Source: Domibacillus aminovorans
Lineage (GTDB): Bacteria; Bacillota; Bacilli; Bacillales; Domibacillaceae
Assembly: GCF_001643235.1 (NCBI RefSeq)
Contig: NZ_LQWY01000005.1
Coordinates: 248,001 to 312,000 of the forward strand
Length of the DNA: 64,000 bases
Direction of reading: 5' to 3'
Shown: piece by piece, positions 17,050 through 28,967 of the stretch
Layout: every line of letters starts with the position of its first letter
How positions within the stretch are numbered: position 1 is the first letter of the stretch
Position numbers and translations under genes: made by a program
Notes under the pieces: generated by a model
What the model was told of the DNA's origin: nothing
Database searches by the model: none
Seen by the model: the letters and a program-made list of their open reading frames with translations, nothing else

Positions 17050-18084
17050 ATGTTGACAGATCGCCAACTTTTCATCTTACAAATTATTATTGATGATTTT
17101 ATTCGTTCCGCCCAGCCGGTCGGATCAAACAACCTTGCAAAAAAAGAGGACGTATCGTACAGTCCGGCTACGATTCGGAATGAGATGGCAAATCTTGAAG
17201 AAATGGGGTTTTTAGAAAAAACTCATACGTCATCAGGGCGTATCCCATCAGAAAAAGGGTATCGTTATTACGTCGATCATTTGCTCGCACCGGGATCTCT
17301 TGCGCGCAGTGAACAAACCGTTATTCATTCTATTTTCACGGATCGGCAAAATGGACTTGAAAAAGCGGTGCAAAATGTCGCAACGATTTTATCGGAGTTG
17401 ACAAGCTACACATCGATTGTACTCGGTCCAAAATTTAATGATCATAAAGTGAAAAAGTTGCAAATCATTCCAATTGATCGAGAAACAGCTGTCGCTATCA
17501 TCGTGACCGACACAGGCCACGTTGAAAACCGGCTTTTTTCGCTGCCTGAAAGAATTGAAGCAGCCGATATTGAAAAAATGGTTAATATTTTAAATGACCG
17601 CCTAGCAGGTGTGCCACTATTAGAACTTCACGGCAAGCTATACAAAGAAACAGCTGAATTGATGAAGCGGCACCTTCAAAATTATGAAACGGTGCTAAAA
17701 ATGTTTGCCGAGGCAGCGATCGGCCCAACCACCGGAAAACTGTTTATTGGCGGCAAGACAAATATCTTAAACCAGCCGGAATTCCGGGATGTTGAAAAGG
17801 TGCGGCTCGTCATGAATATGATGGAAAAAGAAAGCGACATATACGAACTTGTCCGGCCGACAAAAGCAGGCGTCCGTGTGAAAATTGGCACGGAAAACGC
17901 GGAACAAGCGATGGAAGACTGTAGTTTAATTACTGCATCATATTCCGTCGGTGATGAGCCAGTTGGAACGATTGCGATTCTCGGTCCGAAACGGATGGAG
18001 TATTCACGTGTGATCACACTCGTTGATTTTTTAAGCCATGACATGACGAACGTGTTAACACGTCTGTATAATACGAGCTCGTAG
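17050..18084 (+). CDS. hrcA: Heat-inducible transcription repressor HrcA
   Basis: HrcA binds CIRCE and represses class I heat-shock genes; its activity depends on GroEL. The N-terminal winged helix contains [20 protein letters not shown] (about 38-57), followed by [18 protein letters not shown], a GAF-like central domain and a dimerisation region. The 344 residues match B. subtilis (343). AGAGGTGAT precedes the ATG. It heads the operon hrcA-grpE-dnaK and is the only repressor gene of this type in the window. Confidence 0.97.
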   Translation: MLTDRQLFILQIIIDDFIRSAQPVGSNNLAKKEDVSYSPATIRNEMANLEEMGFLEKTHTSSGRIPSEKGYRYYVDHLLAPGSLARSEQTVIHSIFTDRQNGLEKAVQNVATILSELTSYTSIVLGPKFNDHKVKKLQIIPIDRETAVAIIVTDTGHVENRLFSLPERIEAADIEKMVNILNDRLAGVPLLELHGKLYKETAELMKRHLQNYETVLKMFAEAAIGPTTGKLFIGGKTNILNQPEFRDVEKVRLVMNMMEKESDIYELVRPTKAGVRVKIGTENAEQAMEDCSLITASYSVGDEPVGTIAILGPKRMEYSRVITLVDFLSHDMTNVLTRLYNTSS

Positions 18085-18115
18085 CACGATGAATTTTAGC
18101 CTGGAGGTGGAACCA

Positions 18116-18682
18116 ATGGCAGAAGAACAAAAGCCATTGACAGTGGAAGATCCGGTTCAACAAACGGAATCTTCTGTTGAAGAAGTAGAAGTAGAAGAAA
18201 CAGTAGGGGAAGAAATAATAGAAGAAGTAACAGAAAGCAAAGAAGAAGTGCTTCAAAAGCAACTTGATGAAGCAGAAGAACGCTATTTGCGCCTTCGTGC
18301 TGATTTTGAAAATTTCAGACGCCGTGCTAATCTTGACCGCGAAGCGCAGGAAAAATATCGCGCACAGCGTCTTGTGACGGATCTTTTACCGGTGCTCGAT
18401 AACTTCGAGCGCGCGTTGCAAGTGACACCGGAGCAAGAAGAAACGAAATCTGTTTTACAAGGTGTTGAAATGGTGTATAAAACACTTGTAGCTGCTCTTG
18501 AAAGTGAAGGCGTGGAGCCGATTGAAGCAGTCGGTCATCCGTTTGATCCGACTATTCATCAAGCGGTTATGACGGAAAGCGATGAAAATGCGGAGCCAAA
18601 TTCCATTTTGGCCGAGCTTCAAAAAGGATATAAATTGAAAGACCGGGTTCTTCGGCCTTCAATGGTAAAAGTAAATCAATAA
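18116..18682 (+). CDS. grpE: Nucleotide exchange factor GrpE
   Basis: GrpE releases ADP from DnaK. The N-terminus is highly acidic and coiled-coil-forming (long Glu/Val repeats to about residue 50). The conserved [11 protein letters not shown] and the C-terminal beta domain with [12 protein letters not shown] and [10 protein letters not shown] follow. I use the ATG at 18116, nine bases after GGAGGTGG, rather than the ATG at 18089 which has no ribosome binding site; this gives 188 residues, close to B. subtilis (187). Confidence 0.95.
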   Translation: MAEEQKPLTVEDPVQQTESSVEEVEVEETVGEEIIEEVTESKEEVLQKQLDEAEERYLRLRADFENFRRRANLDREAQEKYRAQRLVTDLLPVLDNFERALQVTPEQEETKSVLQGVEMVYKTLVAALESEGVEPIEAVGHPFDPTIHQAVMTESDENAEPNSILAELQKGYKLKDRVLRPSMVKVNQ

Positions 18683-18717
18683 TTATATATAAGCAAATGA
18701 TTTCAGGAGGGAACTAG

Positions 18718-20553
<1,836 letters not shown>

Positions 20554-20569
20554 GTATGTGATACAAGAA

Positions 20570-20609
20570 AAAGTCAAAGTCAGCGGTTTTCCGACTTTGG
20601 CTTTTTTTG
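20570..20609 (+). terminator. Strong terminator after dnaK
   Basis: AAAGTCAAAGTC (20570-20581) pairs over 12 bp, with one G-T pair, to GACTTTGGCTTT (20593-20604), followed by T residues. It would separate hrcA-grpE-dnaK from dnaJ, at least partially. Confidence 0.88.
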
Positions 20610-20683
20610 TGAAACAATCTGCCATATTTTCATCGATCTATGTTAAAATAGCGGTTATGTGAATGAAACGGGAGTGAGAAACG

Positions 20684-21808
20684 ATGAGCAAGAGGGATTA
20701 TTATGATGTGCTCGGAATTGAAAAGAGTGCATCAAAAGACGAAATTAAAAAAGCGTACCGAAAACTATCAAAAAAATTCCATCCAGATATTAATAAAGAA
20801 CCGGGTGCAGATGAAAAATTTAAAGAAATTACCGAAGCGTATGAAGTGCTAAGTGATGAATCGAAAAAAGCGCAGTATGATCAATTCGGACATGCTGGAC
20901 CAAACCAAGGCGGTTTTAACGGTGGTGGTGGATTCGGCGGATTCGGCGGCGGATTTGATGATATTTTTAGCACATTCTTTGGCGGCGGCGGTGGACGTCG
21001 GCGTGACCCGAATGCACCAAGGCAAGGTGATGATCTTCAATACACGATGACGGTAACGTTTGAAGAAGCGGTTTTTGGGGTGGAAAAAGATATTACCATT
21101 CCAAGAGAAGAAGAATGTACAACGTGTGATGGAAGCGGTGCAAAACCGGGTACATCAAGGGAAACGTGTTCACACTGTGCCGGCGCTGGACAGGTGAATG
21201 TGGAACAAAGTACTCCATTTGGCCGTGTTGTGAACCGCCGTACATGTCCTCATTGCAGTGGTACAGGTAAAATTATTAAAGAAAAATGTACAAAATGTGC
21301 AGGGAATGGCCGCATAACGAAAAATAAAAAGATAAACGTAAAAGTGCCGGCAGGTATTGATGAAGGGCAGCAAATTCGTCTGACTGGACAAGGAGAAGCC
21401 GGCGTTAACGGCGGACCTGCAGGTGATTTATATATCGTTTTCCGAGTCATGCAGCATGAACTGTTTGAACGGGATGGCGATGACATTTATTGCGAAATGC
21501 CAGTGACATTCGTTCAAGCCTCGCTGGGTGATGAAATTGAAGTACCAACCATTCAAGGCAAGGTGAAATTGAAAATACCGGCTGGTACACAAAGCGGCAC
21601 GACATTCCGTTTGCGTGGCAAAGGTGTAGCAAATGTGCGTGGATATGGTACAGGTGATCAGCACGTTCACGTGAAAGTCATTACACCGATTAAATTAAGT
21701 GAAAAACAAAAACACCTTCTTCGTGAGTTTGCAGAAGTAAGCGGCGAACAGCTGAGCGAAGAAGATGGTTTTTTCGATAAAGTGAAGCGCGCATTAAAGC
21801 GTGACTAA
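20684..21808 (+). CDS. dnaJ: Chaperone DnaJ (Hsp40)
   Basis: DnaJ delivers substrates to DnaK and stimulates its ATPase. The J domain has His33-Pro34-Asp35. A Gly/Phe-rich segment (about 72-105) follows, then four zinc-binding repeats of the CxxCxGxG type ([32 protein letters not shown]) and two C-terminal beta domains. At 374 residues it is a complete type I DnaJ. GGGAGTGAG precedes the ATG. Confidence 0.97.
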   Translation: MSKRDYYDVLGIEKSASKDEIKKAYRKLSKKFHPDINKEPGADEKFKEITEAYEVLSDESKKAQYDQFGHAGPNQGGFNGGGGFGGFGGGFDDIFSTFFGGGGGRRRDPNAPRQGDDLQYTMTVTFEEAVFGVEKDITIPREEECTTCDGSGAKPGTSRETCSHCAGAGQVNVEQSTPFGRVVNRRTCPHCSGTGKIIKEKCTKCAGNGRITKNKKINVKVPAGIDEGQQIRLTGQGEAGVNGGPAGDLYIVFRVMQHELFERDGDDIYCEMPVTFVQASLGDEIEVPTIQGKVKLKIPAGTQSGTTFRLRGKGVANVRGYGTGDQHVHVKVITPIKLSEKQKHLLREFAEVSGEQLSEEDGFFDKVKRALKRD

Positions 21809-21831
21809 TTGCATGATAGGAGCTGGCACGA

Positions 21832-22776
21832 ATGAAGTGGTCAGAAATTTGCATTGAAACAGTCAATGATGCAGTGGAGCCGATTTCGAATATTTTACAC
21901 GAAGCAGGAGCGAGCGGTGTTGTGATTGAAGACCGCGCAGAGCTGGACAAAAAACGGGAAGGCGGTTTATTTGGTGAATTGTACGAGTTGAATCCGGATG
22001 ACTACCCTGATGAAGGCGTCGCCGTTAAAGCTTATTTACCGGTAAACAGCTTTTTGCAGGAAACGGTGGAGGATATTACAGAAGCGGTGAAAAATCTTAC
22101 TGTATATCAAATTGACACAGGCAATTTACGTGTGTCGGTCAGTGAAGTGCATGAAGAAGACTGGGCTACGGCGTGGAAGCAGTATTACAATCCTGTCAAA
22201 ATATCAGAAAAATTTACGATTGTGCCGACATGGGAAGATTACGAGCCATTTTCAACAGATGAATTAATTATTGAGCTCGATCCCGGCATGGCGTTCGGAA
22301 CAGGGACACATCCGACGACTGTTATGTGTTTGCAGGCGCTGGAACGGTTTGTGAAGCCTGAAGATCATGTTGTCGATGTCGGCACCGGTTCAGGTGTCCT
22401 TGCCATTGGTGCAGCAATGCTCGGTGCAAAACGTGTTACAGCACTCGATCTAGACGAAGTGGCCGTATCGGCTGCACGTCAAAACGTGGCGCTGAATAAA
22501 GCAGAAAACGTTATTTCTGTGTCGAAAAATAATTTAATTGATGGTTTGGATGACCAAGCAGACGTTGTCGTAGCGAATATTTTAGCAGAAGTGATTATTT
22601 CATTTGTGAAAGATGTGGAATCAATTATGCGTCCGGGTGGTATTTTTATCGCATCCGGTATTATCGGACAGAAAAAAGAAGACGTGAAACAGGCGATGAA
22701 CGATGCAGGATTGATTATTGAAGAAACAGTCGTTATGGAAGACTGGGTGTGCATCGCAGCGAAAAAAGCAGAATAA
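21832..22776 (+). CDS. prmA: Ribosomal protein L11 methyltransferase
   Basis: PrmA trimethylates ribosomal protein L11. The N-terminal L11-binding domain contains WSEICIETVNDAVEPI, and the methyltransferase domain has VVDVGTGSGVLAIGAAMLGA and the catalytic-loop VVANILAEVI. Length is 314 residues, typical for the family (B. subtilis YqeT 311). TAGGAG precedes the ATG. The order dnaJ-prmA-rsmE-mtaB is conserved in Bacillales. Confidence 0.95.
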   Translation: MKWSEICIETVNDAVEPISNILHEAGASGVVIEDRAELDKKREGGLFGELYELNPDDYPDEGVAVKAYLPVNSFLQETVEDITEAVKNLTVYQIDTGNLRVSVSEVHEEDWATAWKQYYNPVKISEKFTIVPTWEDYEPFSTDELIIELDPGMAFGTGTHPTTVMCLQALERFVKPEDHVVDVGTGSGVLAIGAAMLGAKRVTALDLDEVAVSAARQNVALNKAENVISVSKNNLIDGLDDQADVVVANILAEVIISFVKDVESIMRPGGIFIASGIIGQKKEDVKQAMNDAGLIIEETVVMEDWVCIAAKKAE

Positions 22777-22794
22777 AAAAATGAGGTGCAGTCG

Positions 22795-23544
22795 ATGCAG
22801 CGATATTTTTTAGACGAAATGCCTAAGGATAATAAAATCACCATTACGGGTGAGGATTTTCACCATATTAGCCGGGTCATGCGGATGGAAGCAGGCAGCT
22901 GTATTTATACAGTGCATCCCGACGGACGTACGTCTATTTCTACGATTACAGAGATCAAGGAATCAGAAGCAGTCGCAGAAGTGACAGAATGGGTGAAAAG
23001 ATCAGTCGAATTGCCTGCGGACATCGTTGTTTCTACCGGTCTTGTGAAAGGCGATAAATTCGATTATATTATACAGAAAGGAACAGAACTCGGCGCTGCC
23101 GGGTTTGTTCCGTTTGAAGCAAGTCGTTCTGTCGTCAAGTGGGACCGGAAAAAAGGGGCAAAAAAAACAGAGCGGTGGCAAAAAATTGCTAAAGAAGCAG
23201 CGGAACAGTCGCACAGGAGTCGCATTCCATTCGTGTCTGAACCAGTTTCACTTACACAGGTTATTGAAAGTGGAAAAGACTTTGATATGTTGCTATTTGC
23301 ATTTGAAGAAACGGCCAAAGCAGGCGATATGTCTGTTTTTTATGAGGCAGTCAGCGGGTTATCAGAAGGCAAACGATTGCTGATCGTGACCGGACCTGAA
23401 GGCGGATTTTCCGAGAAAGAGGCAGAACAATTAACAAAAGGCGGGTTTACTGCGTGCGCACTCGGACCGAGAATTTTGCGTGCTGAAACAGCGCCATTAT
23501 ATGTATTGTCTGCTGTTTCATTTTATTTAGAATTGAAGAGGTGA
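22795..23544 (+). CDS. rsmE: 16S rRNA m3U1498 methyltransferase RsmE
   Basis: RsmE is a SPOUT-class methyltransferase modifying U1498 of 16S rRNA. The N-terminal PUA-like domain starts MQRYFLDE, and the knotted C-terminal domain contains the SAM-binding TGPEGGFSEKEAE and LGPRILRAETAPLYVLS. I use the ATG at 22795, after GAGGTG with good spacing; a GTG at 22786 overlaps that site. Length is 249 residues. Confidence 0.94.
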   Translation: MQRYFLDEMPKDNKITITGEDFHHISRVMRMEAGSCIYTVHPDGRTSISTITEIKESEAVAEVTEWVKRSVELPADIVVSTGLVKGDKFDYIIQKGTELGAAGFVPFEASRSVVKWDRKKGAKKTERWQKIAKEAAEQSHRSRIPFVSEPVSLTQVIESGKDFDMLLFAFEETAKAGDMSVFYEAVSGLSEGKRLLIVTGPEGGFSEKEAEQLTKGGFTACALGPRILRAETAPLYVLSAVSFYLELKR

Positions 23545-23548
23545 TTAC

Positions 23549-24880
23549 ATGCCAACAGTGGCATTTCATACGTTAGGCTGTAAAGTAAACCATTATGAGA
23601 CAGAAGCGATCTGGCAGCTGTTTGAACAAAATGGTTATGAGCGGACTGATTTTGAAAAAACATCAGATGTATATGTGATTAACACGTGTACGGTGACAAA
23701 TACAGGGGATAAAAAAAGCCGGCAGGTGATTCGCCGTGCGGTGCGTAAAAATCCAGATGCGGTTATTTGTGTAACCGGCTGTTACGCACAGACATCACCG
23801 GCTGAAATTATGGCCATTCCAGGTGTTGACGTCGTCGTAGGCACACAGGATCGGATAAAGATGCTCGATTATATCGAGCAATTTAAACAAGAACGACAGC
23901 CGATTAATGCAGTCGGCAATATCATGAAAAACCGTGTATATGAAGAGCTTGATGTACCGGCATTTACAGACCGAACACGCGCTTCGCTCAAAATCCAGGA
24001 AGGATGCAATAACTTCTGTACGTTTTGCATCATTCCATGGGCACGCGGCTTAATGCGGTCACGTGATCCAGAAGAAGTCATCCGTCAGGCAAATCAGCTC
24101 GTTCAGTCTGGCTATCAAGAGATTGTATTAACGGGTATTCACACGGGCGGTTACGGATCTGATTTTAAAGATTATAATCTAGCTATGCTTTTACGTGATC
24201 TTGAAGCGAAAGTGACGGGATTAAAACGAATCCGAATTTCATCTATTGAGGCTAGTCAATTAACAGATGAAGTGATCGATGTCATTGATCAATCAAACAT
24301 CGTTGTTCGTCATTTACACATTCCAATTCAATCTGGTTCAGACACGGTATTAAAGAGAATGCGCCGCAAATATACGATGGACTTTTTCGCAGATCGTTTA
24401 AATCGGTTGAAAAAAGCACTACCGGGTCTTGCTGTTACATCAGACGTTATCGTTGGTTTTCCAGGTGAGACGGAAGAAGAATTTATGGAAACATACAATT
24501 TCATTAAAGAACATCGTTTCTCAGAGTTGCATGTATTTCCATATTCAAAACGGACAGGTACACCGGCAGCGCGTATGGATGATCAAGTCGATGAAGAGAT
24601 CAAAAGCGAGCGTGTGCATAAATTAATCGCATTATCTGATCAACTGGCGAAAGAATATGCAGCGGAATTTGAAAATGAAGTGCTTGAAGTGATTCCGGAA
24701 GAACCATTTACAGAAGGTGGAGAAGGACTTTACAGCGGCTATACTGATAACTATATGAAAGTTGTTTTTCCGGCGACAGAAGAAATGGTCGGCAAAATTG
24801 TCAAAGTGAAAATAACGAAAGCAGGCTATCCGTATAACGAAGGACAGTTCGTTCGGGTACTTGATACGGTACACGCGTAA
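23549..24880 (+). CDS. mtaB: tRNA t6A37 methylthiotransferase MtaB
   Basis: MtaB converts N6-threonylcarbamoyladenosine at tRNA position 37 to the 2-methylthio form. The N-terminal UPF0004 domain supplies one iron-sulfur cluster (Cys11 in [10 protein letters not shown], plus NTCTVTN and TGCYAQ). The radical SAM motif is Cys153-x3-Cys157-x2-Cys160 ([15 protein letters not shown]). A TRAM domain ends the 443 residues. AAGAGGTGAT precedes the ATG. The gene ends at a terminator. Confidence 0.95.
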   Translation: MPTVAFHTLGCKVNHYETEAIWQLFEQNGYERTDFEKTSDVYVINTCTVTNTGDKKSRQVIRRAVRKNPDAVICVTGCYAQTSPAEIMAIPGVDVVVGTQDRIKMLDYIEQFKQERQPINAVGNIMKNRVYEELDVPAFTDRTRASLKIQEGCNNFCTFCIIPWARGLMRSRDPEEVIRQANQLVQSGYQEIVLTGIHTGGYGSDFKDYNLAMLLRDLEAKVTGLKRIRISSIEASQLTDEVIDVIDQSNIVVRHLHIPIQSGSDTVLKRMRRKYTMDFFADRLNRLKKALPGLAVTSDVIVGFPGETEEEFMETYNFIKEHRFSELHVFPYSKRTGTPAARMDDQVDEEIKSERVHKLIALSDQLAKEYAAEFENEVLEVIPEEPFTEGGEGLYSGYTDNYMKVVFPATEEMVGKIVKVKITKAGYPYNEGQFVRVLDTVHA

Positions 24881-24908
24881 AAGCTGGCAGATTGCCGGCT
24901 TTTTTTCG
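24879..24908 (+). terminator. Terminator after mtaB
   Basis: AAAGCTGGCA pairs with TGCCGGCTTT across a 3-base loop, with one G-T pair, and is followed by seven T residues. It closes the dnaJ-prmA-rsmE-mtaB unit. Confidence 0.85.
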
Positions 24909-24984
24909 TCAAAATTCTCGCAAGCCTAAGCGCATCGGTGTTATGATATGGAAGTACGGACAACCAGTGAAAGGAGGGTTTACT

Positions 24985-25668
24985 ATGATGACAGATACAT
25001 TCGGAGACATAGCAAAAACCATTGATCATACGTTATTGAAAGCAGATGCCAAAAAAGAAGATATTGAGAAACTTTGCGAAGAAGCAAACCGTCATGGATT
25101 TGCTTCTGTATGCATTAATCCAGCGCTTGTCAAGCAGGCATCGGAACTTTTACGCGGTTCGGAAGTAAAAGTATGTACAGTCATTGGATTTCCACTCGGT
25201 GCGACGGTGACAGAAGTAAAAGCATTCGAAACAAAAATAGCGATTGATCACGGTGCGACAGAAGTCGATATGGTCATTAATATCGGCGCTTTAAAAGACG
25301 GCGATTTTGACGCAGTGGAAAAAGATATTCGTGCGGTTGTTGCATCTGCACAAGGAAAAGCGCTTGTTAAAGTTATTATTGAAACGAGCCTTCTTACTGA
25401 TAAAGAAAAGAAGAAAGCATGTGAACTTGCTGTATCAGCAGGTGCTGATTATGTGAAAACATCGACAGGTTTTTCTGCCGGCGGTGCGACAGAAGCTGAT
25501 GTTACATTAATGCGCCAAACAGTCGGACCTAAAATAGGTGTAAAAGCATCAGGAGGCGTTCGTTCGCAGCAAGATGCGATGACGATGATTAAAGCGGGTG
25601 CAACACGGATTGGTGCAAGCTCAAGTATCAGTATTGTAACCGGTGTAGAAGGCGACAGCACCTATTAA
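24985..25668 (+). CDS. deoC: Deoxyribose-phosphate aldolase
   Basis: DeoC splits 2-deoxyribose-5-phosphate to glyceraldehyde-3-phosphate and acetaldehyde in deoxynucleoside catabolism. The TIM-barrel signatures [30 protein letters not shown] (with the Schiff-base region Lys) and [15 protein letters not shown] are all present. I start at the ATG at 24985 after AAAGGAGGG, giving 227 residues (223 in B. subtilis). An extended -10 (TGTTATGAT) lies near 24939-24947. In B. subtilis deoC is with dra-nupC-pdp elsewhere; here it stands alone between mtaB and rpsU. Confidence 0.95.
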   Translation: MMTDTFGDIAKTIDHTLLKADAKKEDIEKLCEEANRHGFASVCINPALVKQASELLRGSEVKVCTVIGFPLGATVTEVKAFETKIAIDHGATEVDMVINIGALKDGDFDAVEKDIRAVVASAQGKALVKVIIETSLLTDKEKKKACELAVSAGADYVKTSTGFSAGGATEADVTLMRQTVGPKIGVKASGGVRSQQDAMTMIKAGATRIGASSSISIVTGVEGDSTY

Positions 25669-25695
25669 TTGTGCAACTTTTGTAAAGAAAGTTTC

Positions 25696-25724
25696 TTGAC
25701 CGTGTCAAAACGTTGTATTATAAT
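25696..25724 (+). promoter_or_regulatory. Sigma-A promoter of rpsU-yqeY
   Basis: TTGACC (25696-25701) and a perfect TATAAT (25719-25724) are separated by 17 bp. It lies 53 bases before rpsU and is among the best matches to the sigma-A consensus in the window, fitting a ribosomal protein gene. Confidence 0.82.
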
Positions 25725-25777
25725 AGTTCAGTACATGGAATTTCCATCGTAATGTGTTCGGAGGGAGGGAAAAAGAA

Positions 25778-25951
25778 ATGTCAAAAACTGTTGTTCGCAA
25801 AAACGAATCGCTTGAGGATGCTCTGCGCCGTTTCAAAAAAACTGTTTCCAAGACAGGCACCCTGCAGGAATACAGAAAACGCGAATTTTATGAAAAACCA
25901 AGTGTGAAACGCAAAAAGAAATCAGAAGCAGCTCGTAAACGTAAGTTCTAA
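25778..25951 (+). CDS. rpsU: 30S ribosomal protein S21
   Basis: S21 is a small basic protein of the 30S platform. The 57-residue sequence begins [20 protein letters not shown] and ends in a Lys/Arg-rich tail, and its length equals the B. subtilis protein. GGAGGGAGGG precedes the ATG. It is transcribed with yqeY. Confidence 0.96.
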   Translation: MSKTVVRKNESLEDALRRFKKTVSKTGTLQEYRKREFYEKPSVKRKKKSEAARKRKF

Positions 25952-25965
25952 GAGGAGGTTTTAGT

Positions 25966-26415
25966 ATGAGTCTTCTCGGACGTCTTAATGACGAGATGAA
26001 GCAAGCGATGAAGAGCAAAGAGAAAGAAAAACTGACAGTCATCCGTATGCTTAAAGCAGCATTGCAAAATGAAGGCATTAAGGCGGGCGGCCGCGACCTG
26101 ACGGAAGAGGAAGAACTGACAGTCCTTTCTCGCGAAGTGAAACAGCGCAAAGACTCCCTCCACGAGTTTGAAAAAGCCGGCCGCGAGGATCTTGTGGCCA
26201 AAATTCAGACTGAACTGACTTACGTGAACGAATATATGCCTGAACAGCTTTCGGAAGAAGAAGTTTCAGCCATTGTCGACGCGGCAATCGCTGAAACGGG
26301 TGCTTCCGCAAAAGTAGATATGGGGAAAGTAATGGCCGCTCTTATGCCGAAAGTAAAAGGCAAAGCAGATGGGTCATTAGTGAACCGTCTCGTACAGCAA
26401 AAGCTGTCGAAATGA
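25966..26415 (+). CDS. yqeY: GatB/YqeY domain protein
   Basis: This 149-residue protein is the free-standing form of the helical tail domain of GatB, the tRNA-dependent amidotransferase subunit, and probably binds tRNA. The layout [20 protein letters not shown], an internal [11 protein letters not shown] and the C-terminal [17 protein letters not shown] is characteristic. It is coupled to rpsU in most Bacillales. Its cellular role is not established. AGAGGAGG precedes the ATG. Confidence 0.92.
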   Translation: MSLLGRLNDEMKQAMKSKEKEKLTVIRMLKAALQNEGIKAGGRDLTEEEELTVLSREVKQRKDSLHEFEKAGREDLVAKIQTELTYVNEYMPEQLSEEEVSAIVDAAIAETGASAKVDMGKVMAALMPKVKGKADGSLVNRLVQQKLSK

Positions 26416-26454
26416 AAAGAACTGCCGTCCATTAGGACTGTAGTTCTTTTTTTA
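26416..26454 (+). terminator. Terminator after yqeY
   Basis: AAAGAACT pairs with AGTTCTTT, with an internal CGTCC/GGACT pairing around the ATTA loop, followed by T residues. Confidence 0.82.
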
Positions 26455-26473
26455 TTCATTATTTCCTTTTTTC

Positions 26474-26500
26474 TGAAACTTTTTACATACTGAATCCGTA
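26474..26500 (+). promoter_or_regulatory. Sigma-W-type promoter of nfeD-floA-yqfB
   Basis: TGAAAC (26474-26479) and CGTA (26497-26500, continuing TA) are separated by 17 bp. This is the ECF sigma-W pattern TGAAAC-N16/17-CGTA. In B. subtilis the homologous yqeZ-yqfA-yqfB operon belongs to the sigma-W cell-envelope stress regulon, so both sequence and context agree. Confidence 0.82.
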
Positions 26501-26528
26501 TAAATGAAAAAGACCCGGCAGAAAGGCG

Positions 26529-27245
26529 GTGAGATACATTCGATATGTACAATGGAGTGCCGTACTTGTAGCAGTTTCATTGCTTACGGCGTATGATGGC
26601 GGCGGATCATTCGTTCGATTTGCAACTAATCCTGTTGTTGTCGTAGTCCTGTTATCGATTATGCTGACTGGGTTTATACTGGAATTATTTACACCCGGAT
26701 TCGGGATTCCCGGCGCAGCGGGCACACTGGCATTGCTGATATTTACAGCAGGTCACGTTATGTCAGGAGAGGCCGGTATTTTGACAGTGCTGCTTATTGT
26801 TTTTGGTGTTCTGTTTATTCTGGCAGAAGTTATTTTGCCAGGCGGAGTCGTGGGCTTGATTGGTTTTAGCCTATTTTCTGCAGGCGTTCTATTTGCCGGA
26901 GCAAGCTTGCTTTGGATGGCGATTTCGTTAATAATCGCGTTTTCTATTGCGACAGCAGCATTGATATTAATGATAAAGGTGTTGGGAAAAGAAATGAAAT
27001 TTTTCAAAAAATTCATTTTAAGCGACTCAACCGATACAGAGCACGGCTATGTATCGAATGAAAATCGCACAGATTTAATTGGGAAAATTGGCACAACAAA
27101 AACACCGTTGCGTCCGTCTGGTACAGTCGTCATTGACGGCGAGCGGATTGACGCCGTAGCAGAAGGCGTTTTCATTATGGCTGGTAAAGAAGTAGCCATT
27201 GTGAAAACAGAAGGCGCACGAATTGTTGTAAGAGAAATCGAATAA
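26529..27245 (+). CDS. Short NfeD-family membrane protein
   Basis: NfeD proteins pair with flotillins. This 238-residue protein has an N-terminal hydrophobic stretch, then [29 protein letters not shown] and further membrane helices to about residue 150, and a C-terminal OB-fold ([23 protein letters not shown]). The B. subtilis neighbour YqeZ is about 437 residues with an N-terminal ClpP-like protease domain, which is absent here. The start is uncertain: GTG 26529 is only two bases after AAAGG but fits the predicted transcript start near 26507. Confidence 0.85.
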   Translation: MRYIRYVQWSAVLVAVSLLTAYDGGGSFVRFATNPVVVVVLLSIMLTGFILELFTPGFGIPGAAGTLALLIFTAGHVMSGEAGILTVLLIVFGVLFILAEVILPGGVVGLIGFSLFSAGVLFAGASLLWMAISLIIAFSIATAALILMIKVLGKEMKFFKKFILSDSTDTEHGYVSNENRTDLIGKIGTTKTPLRPSGTVVIDGERIDAVAEGVFIMAGKEVAIVKTEGARIVVREIE

Positions 27246-27261
27246 AAGGAGGAACTTTATT

Positions 27262-28257
27262 ATGGTAATCAGCAGTACAATTATACTTCTCATTGCGATT
27301 GCGGCAGCAATTATATTACTTAGTGTTTTGCTTACATTTGTCCCAGTCATGCTCTGGGTATCGGCACTTGCTGCCGGCGTAAAAATTAGTATTTTTACGC
27401 TTGTCGGAATGCGCTTGCGCCGGGTTATCCCGAGCCGTGTCGTGAATCCGCTCATTAAAGCATCAAAAGCAGGACTAAATGTATCAATCAATCAGCTTGA
27501 AAGTCATTATTTAGCAGGTGGTAATGTCGACCGTGTCGTCAATGCCCTCATTGCTGCGCATCGTGCGAATATTGATTTAACGTTTGAACGGGCAGCCGCG
27601 ATTGACCTTGCGGGTCGTGACGTACTTGAAGCTGTTCAAATGAGTGTTAACCCTAAAGTAATTGAAACACCCTTTATTGCTGGTGTTGCGATGAACGGAA
27701 TCGAAGTAAAAGCGAAAGCGCGTATTACGGTACGTGCGAACATCGACCGTCTCGTCGGTGGTGCTGGTGAAGAAACGATTGTTGCCCGTGTTGGCGAAGG
27801 AATTATCTCTACAATTGGTTCAAGTGATCACCATAAAAAAGTACTAGAAAATCCGGATATGATTTCTCAGACTGTCTTGAACAAAGGATTGGACTCAGGT
27901 ACAGCATTTGAAATTCTTTCGATCGATATTGCCGATGTTGATATCGGTAAAAATATTGGCGCTGAACTTCAGACCGAACAGGCAGAAGCGGATAAAAATA
28001 TTGCACAGGCGAAAGCGGAAGAACGCCGAGCGATGGCTGTTGCGAACGAACAGGAAATGATTGCACGCGTGCAGGAAATGCGTGCGAAAGTCGTTGAGGC
28101 GGAAGCTGATGTTCCGCGTGCAATGGGAGAAGCGCTTCGTTCGGGCAATATCGGCGTTATGGATTACTTGAATATCCAAAATCTCACTGCAGATACCGAC
28201 ATGCGAGGTGCGATTGGTGATATGACAGGAAAGAAAAAAGAAAATGACGGCAAATAA
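27262..28257 (+). CDS. floA: Flotillin-like protein FloA
   Basis: FloA organises functional membrane microdomains. A hydrophobic N-terminal hairpin (about residues 5-45) anchors it. The SPFH/band-7-like domain follows, and a coiled-coil rich in Ala, Glu and Gln (about 220-290, with repeated [19 protein letters not shown] pattern) drives oligomerisation. Length is 331 residues, as in B. subtilis YqfA. AAAGGAGGAAC precedes the ATG. It is second in the sigma-W operon. Confidence 0.95.
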   Translation: MVISSTIILLIAIAAAIILLSVLLTFVPVMLWVSALAAGVKISIFTLVGMRLRRVIPSRVVNPLIKASKAGLNVSINQLESHYLAGGNVDRVVNALIAAHRANIDLTFERAAAIDLAGRDVLEAVQMSVNPKVIETPFIAGVAMNGIEVKAKARITVRANIDRLVGGAGEETIVARVGEGIISTIGSSDHHKKVLENPDMISQTVLNKGLDSGTAFEILSIDIADVDIGKNIGAELQTEQAEADKNIAQAKAEERRAMAVANEQEMIARVQEMRAKVVEAEADVPRAMGEALRSGNIGVMDYLNIQNLTADTDMRGAIGDMTGKKKENDGK

Positions 28258-28271
28258 AGGAGGTCATCCGA

Positions 28272-28619
28272 GTGGAAGGACTCATCTTTGTCATCATTGC
28301 CGGCTTGATCTCGATGTTTTTCAATAAGGGTAAAAACAAAGACGAACAAAAAACAGCCCGTAAAAAAGTAGAACAACAAGCAAAAAGCGTAGCGAAACAG
28401 GCGGATCAAAAAGCGATGGAAGCTTCTGTGCAAAATTCTATATCAACACCTGCCCCTGTTCAAAAGCCCGTTCAAAAACGAGAAACAAGACAGTCAAGGC
28501 CAATCAAACCGGTGTCACAGCCTGTGAAGGGTGTCGAAAAATGGTCAGAACAGGACTTTTTAAAAGGCATTATTTTGTCCGAAGTACTCGGTCCGCCAAA
28601 ATCAAAACGTAAAAAGTGA
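28272..28619 (+). CDS. YqfB-position small protein with membrane anchor
   Basis: The 115-residue product starts with a hydrophobic helix (GLIFVIIAGLISMFF), followed by a very basic, Lys/Gln-rich stretch and a Pro/Gln segment with QKPVQK repeats. A C-terminal motif, EKWSEQDFLKGIILSEVLGPPKSKRKK, follows. I do not recognise a catalytic domain. It occupies the place of B. subtilis yqfB after floA, and AAAGGAGGTC before the GTG start supports expression. A peripheral partner of FloA is possible but unproven. Confidence 0.7.
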   Translation: MEGLIFVIIAGLISMFFNKGKNKDEQKTARKKVEQQAKSVAKQADQKAMEASVQNSISTPAPVQKPVQKRETRQSRPIKPVSQPVKGVEKWSEQDFLKGIILSEVLGPPKSKRKK

Positions 28620-28673
28620 TGAATGCCTCTTTCTTTTCATAAACATATGAAAAAGAAAGGGGCGTTTGTTTTT

Positions 28674-28967
28674 ATGAAAAAAAGAGAAGGGGCGGCATTT
28701 ATCAGTAAATTGGCAGGACTGCCTGCTGATGCAGCCGGAGGAGTACCGCGTATCACGATCATTGGAAGCACTCAAATTGCGATTCAATATCCAGAACGGC
28801 TTGAACAATTTACAGAACAGGATGTCCGCATACAGTTGCCTGGATCAACTCTTCACATAAAAGGGAAATCACTTGAAGTAAAAGAATTAATGCCGGAAGA
28901 AATCCTCGTCGAAGGAACGATGACAAATATACAACTAGAAATGAAACAGGGTCATCGCTTTGGCTAA
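28674..28967 (+). CDS. yqfC: Sporulation protein YqfC
   Basis: YqfC is a mother-cell protein expressed early in sporulation in B. subtilis; its molecular role is unknown. The conserved VPRITIIGSTQIAIQ, LPGSTLHIKGKSLEVKEL and MPEEILVEGT are visible. I use the ATG at 28674, about 10 bases after AAAGGGGCG; an earlier ATG at 28623 has no site. The 97 residues compare with 93 in B. subtilis. It overlaps yqfD by eight bases. Confidence 0.88.
   Translation: MKKREGAAFISKLAGLPADAAGGVPRITIIGSTQIAIQYPERLEQFTEQDVRIQLPGSTLHIKGKSLEVKELMPEEILVEGTMTNIQLEMKQGHRFG

Noticed and set aside
20920-21000. Repeated GGCGG and GGTGG units as a DNA repeat
   Set aside because: They encode the Gly/Phe-rich linker of DnaJ in frame and are explained by the protein.
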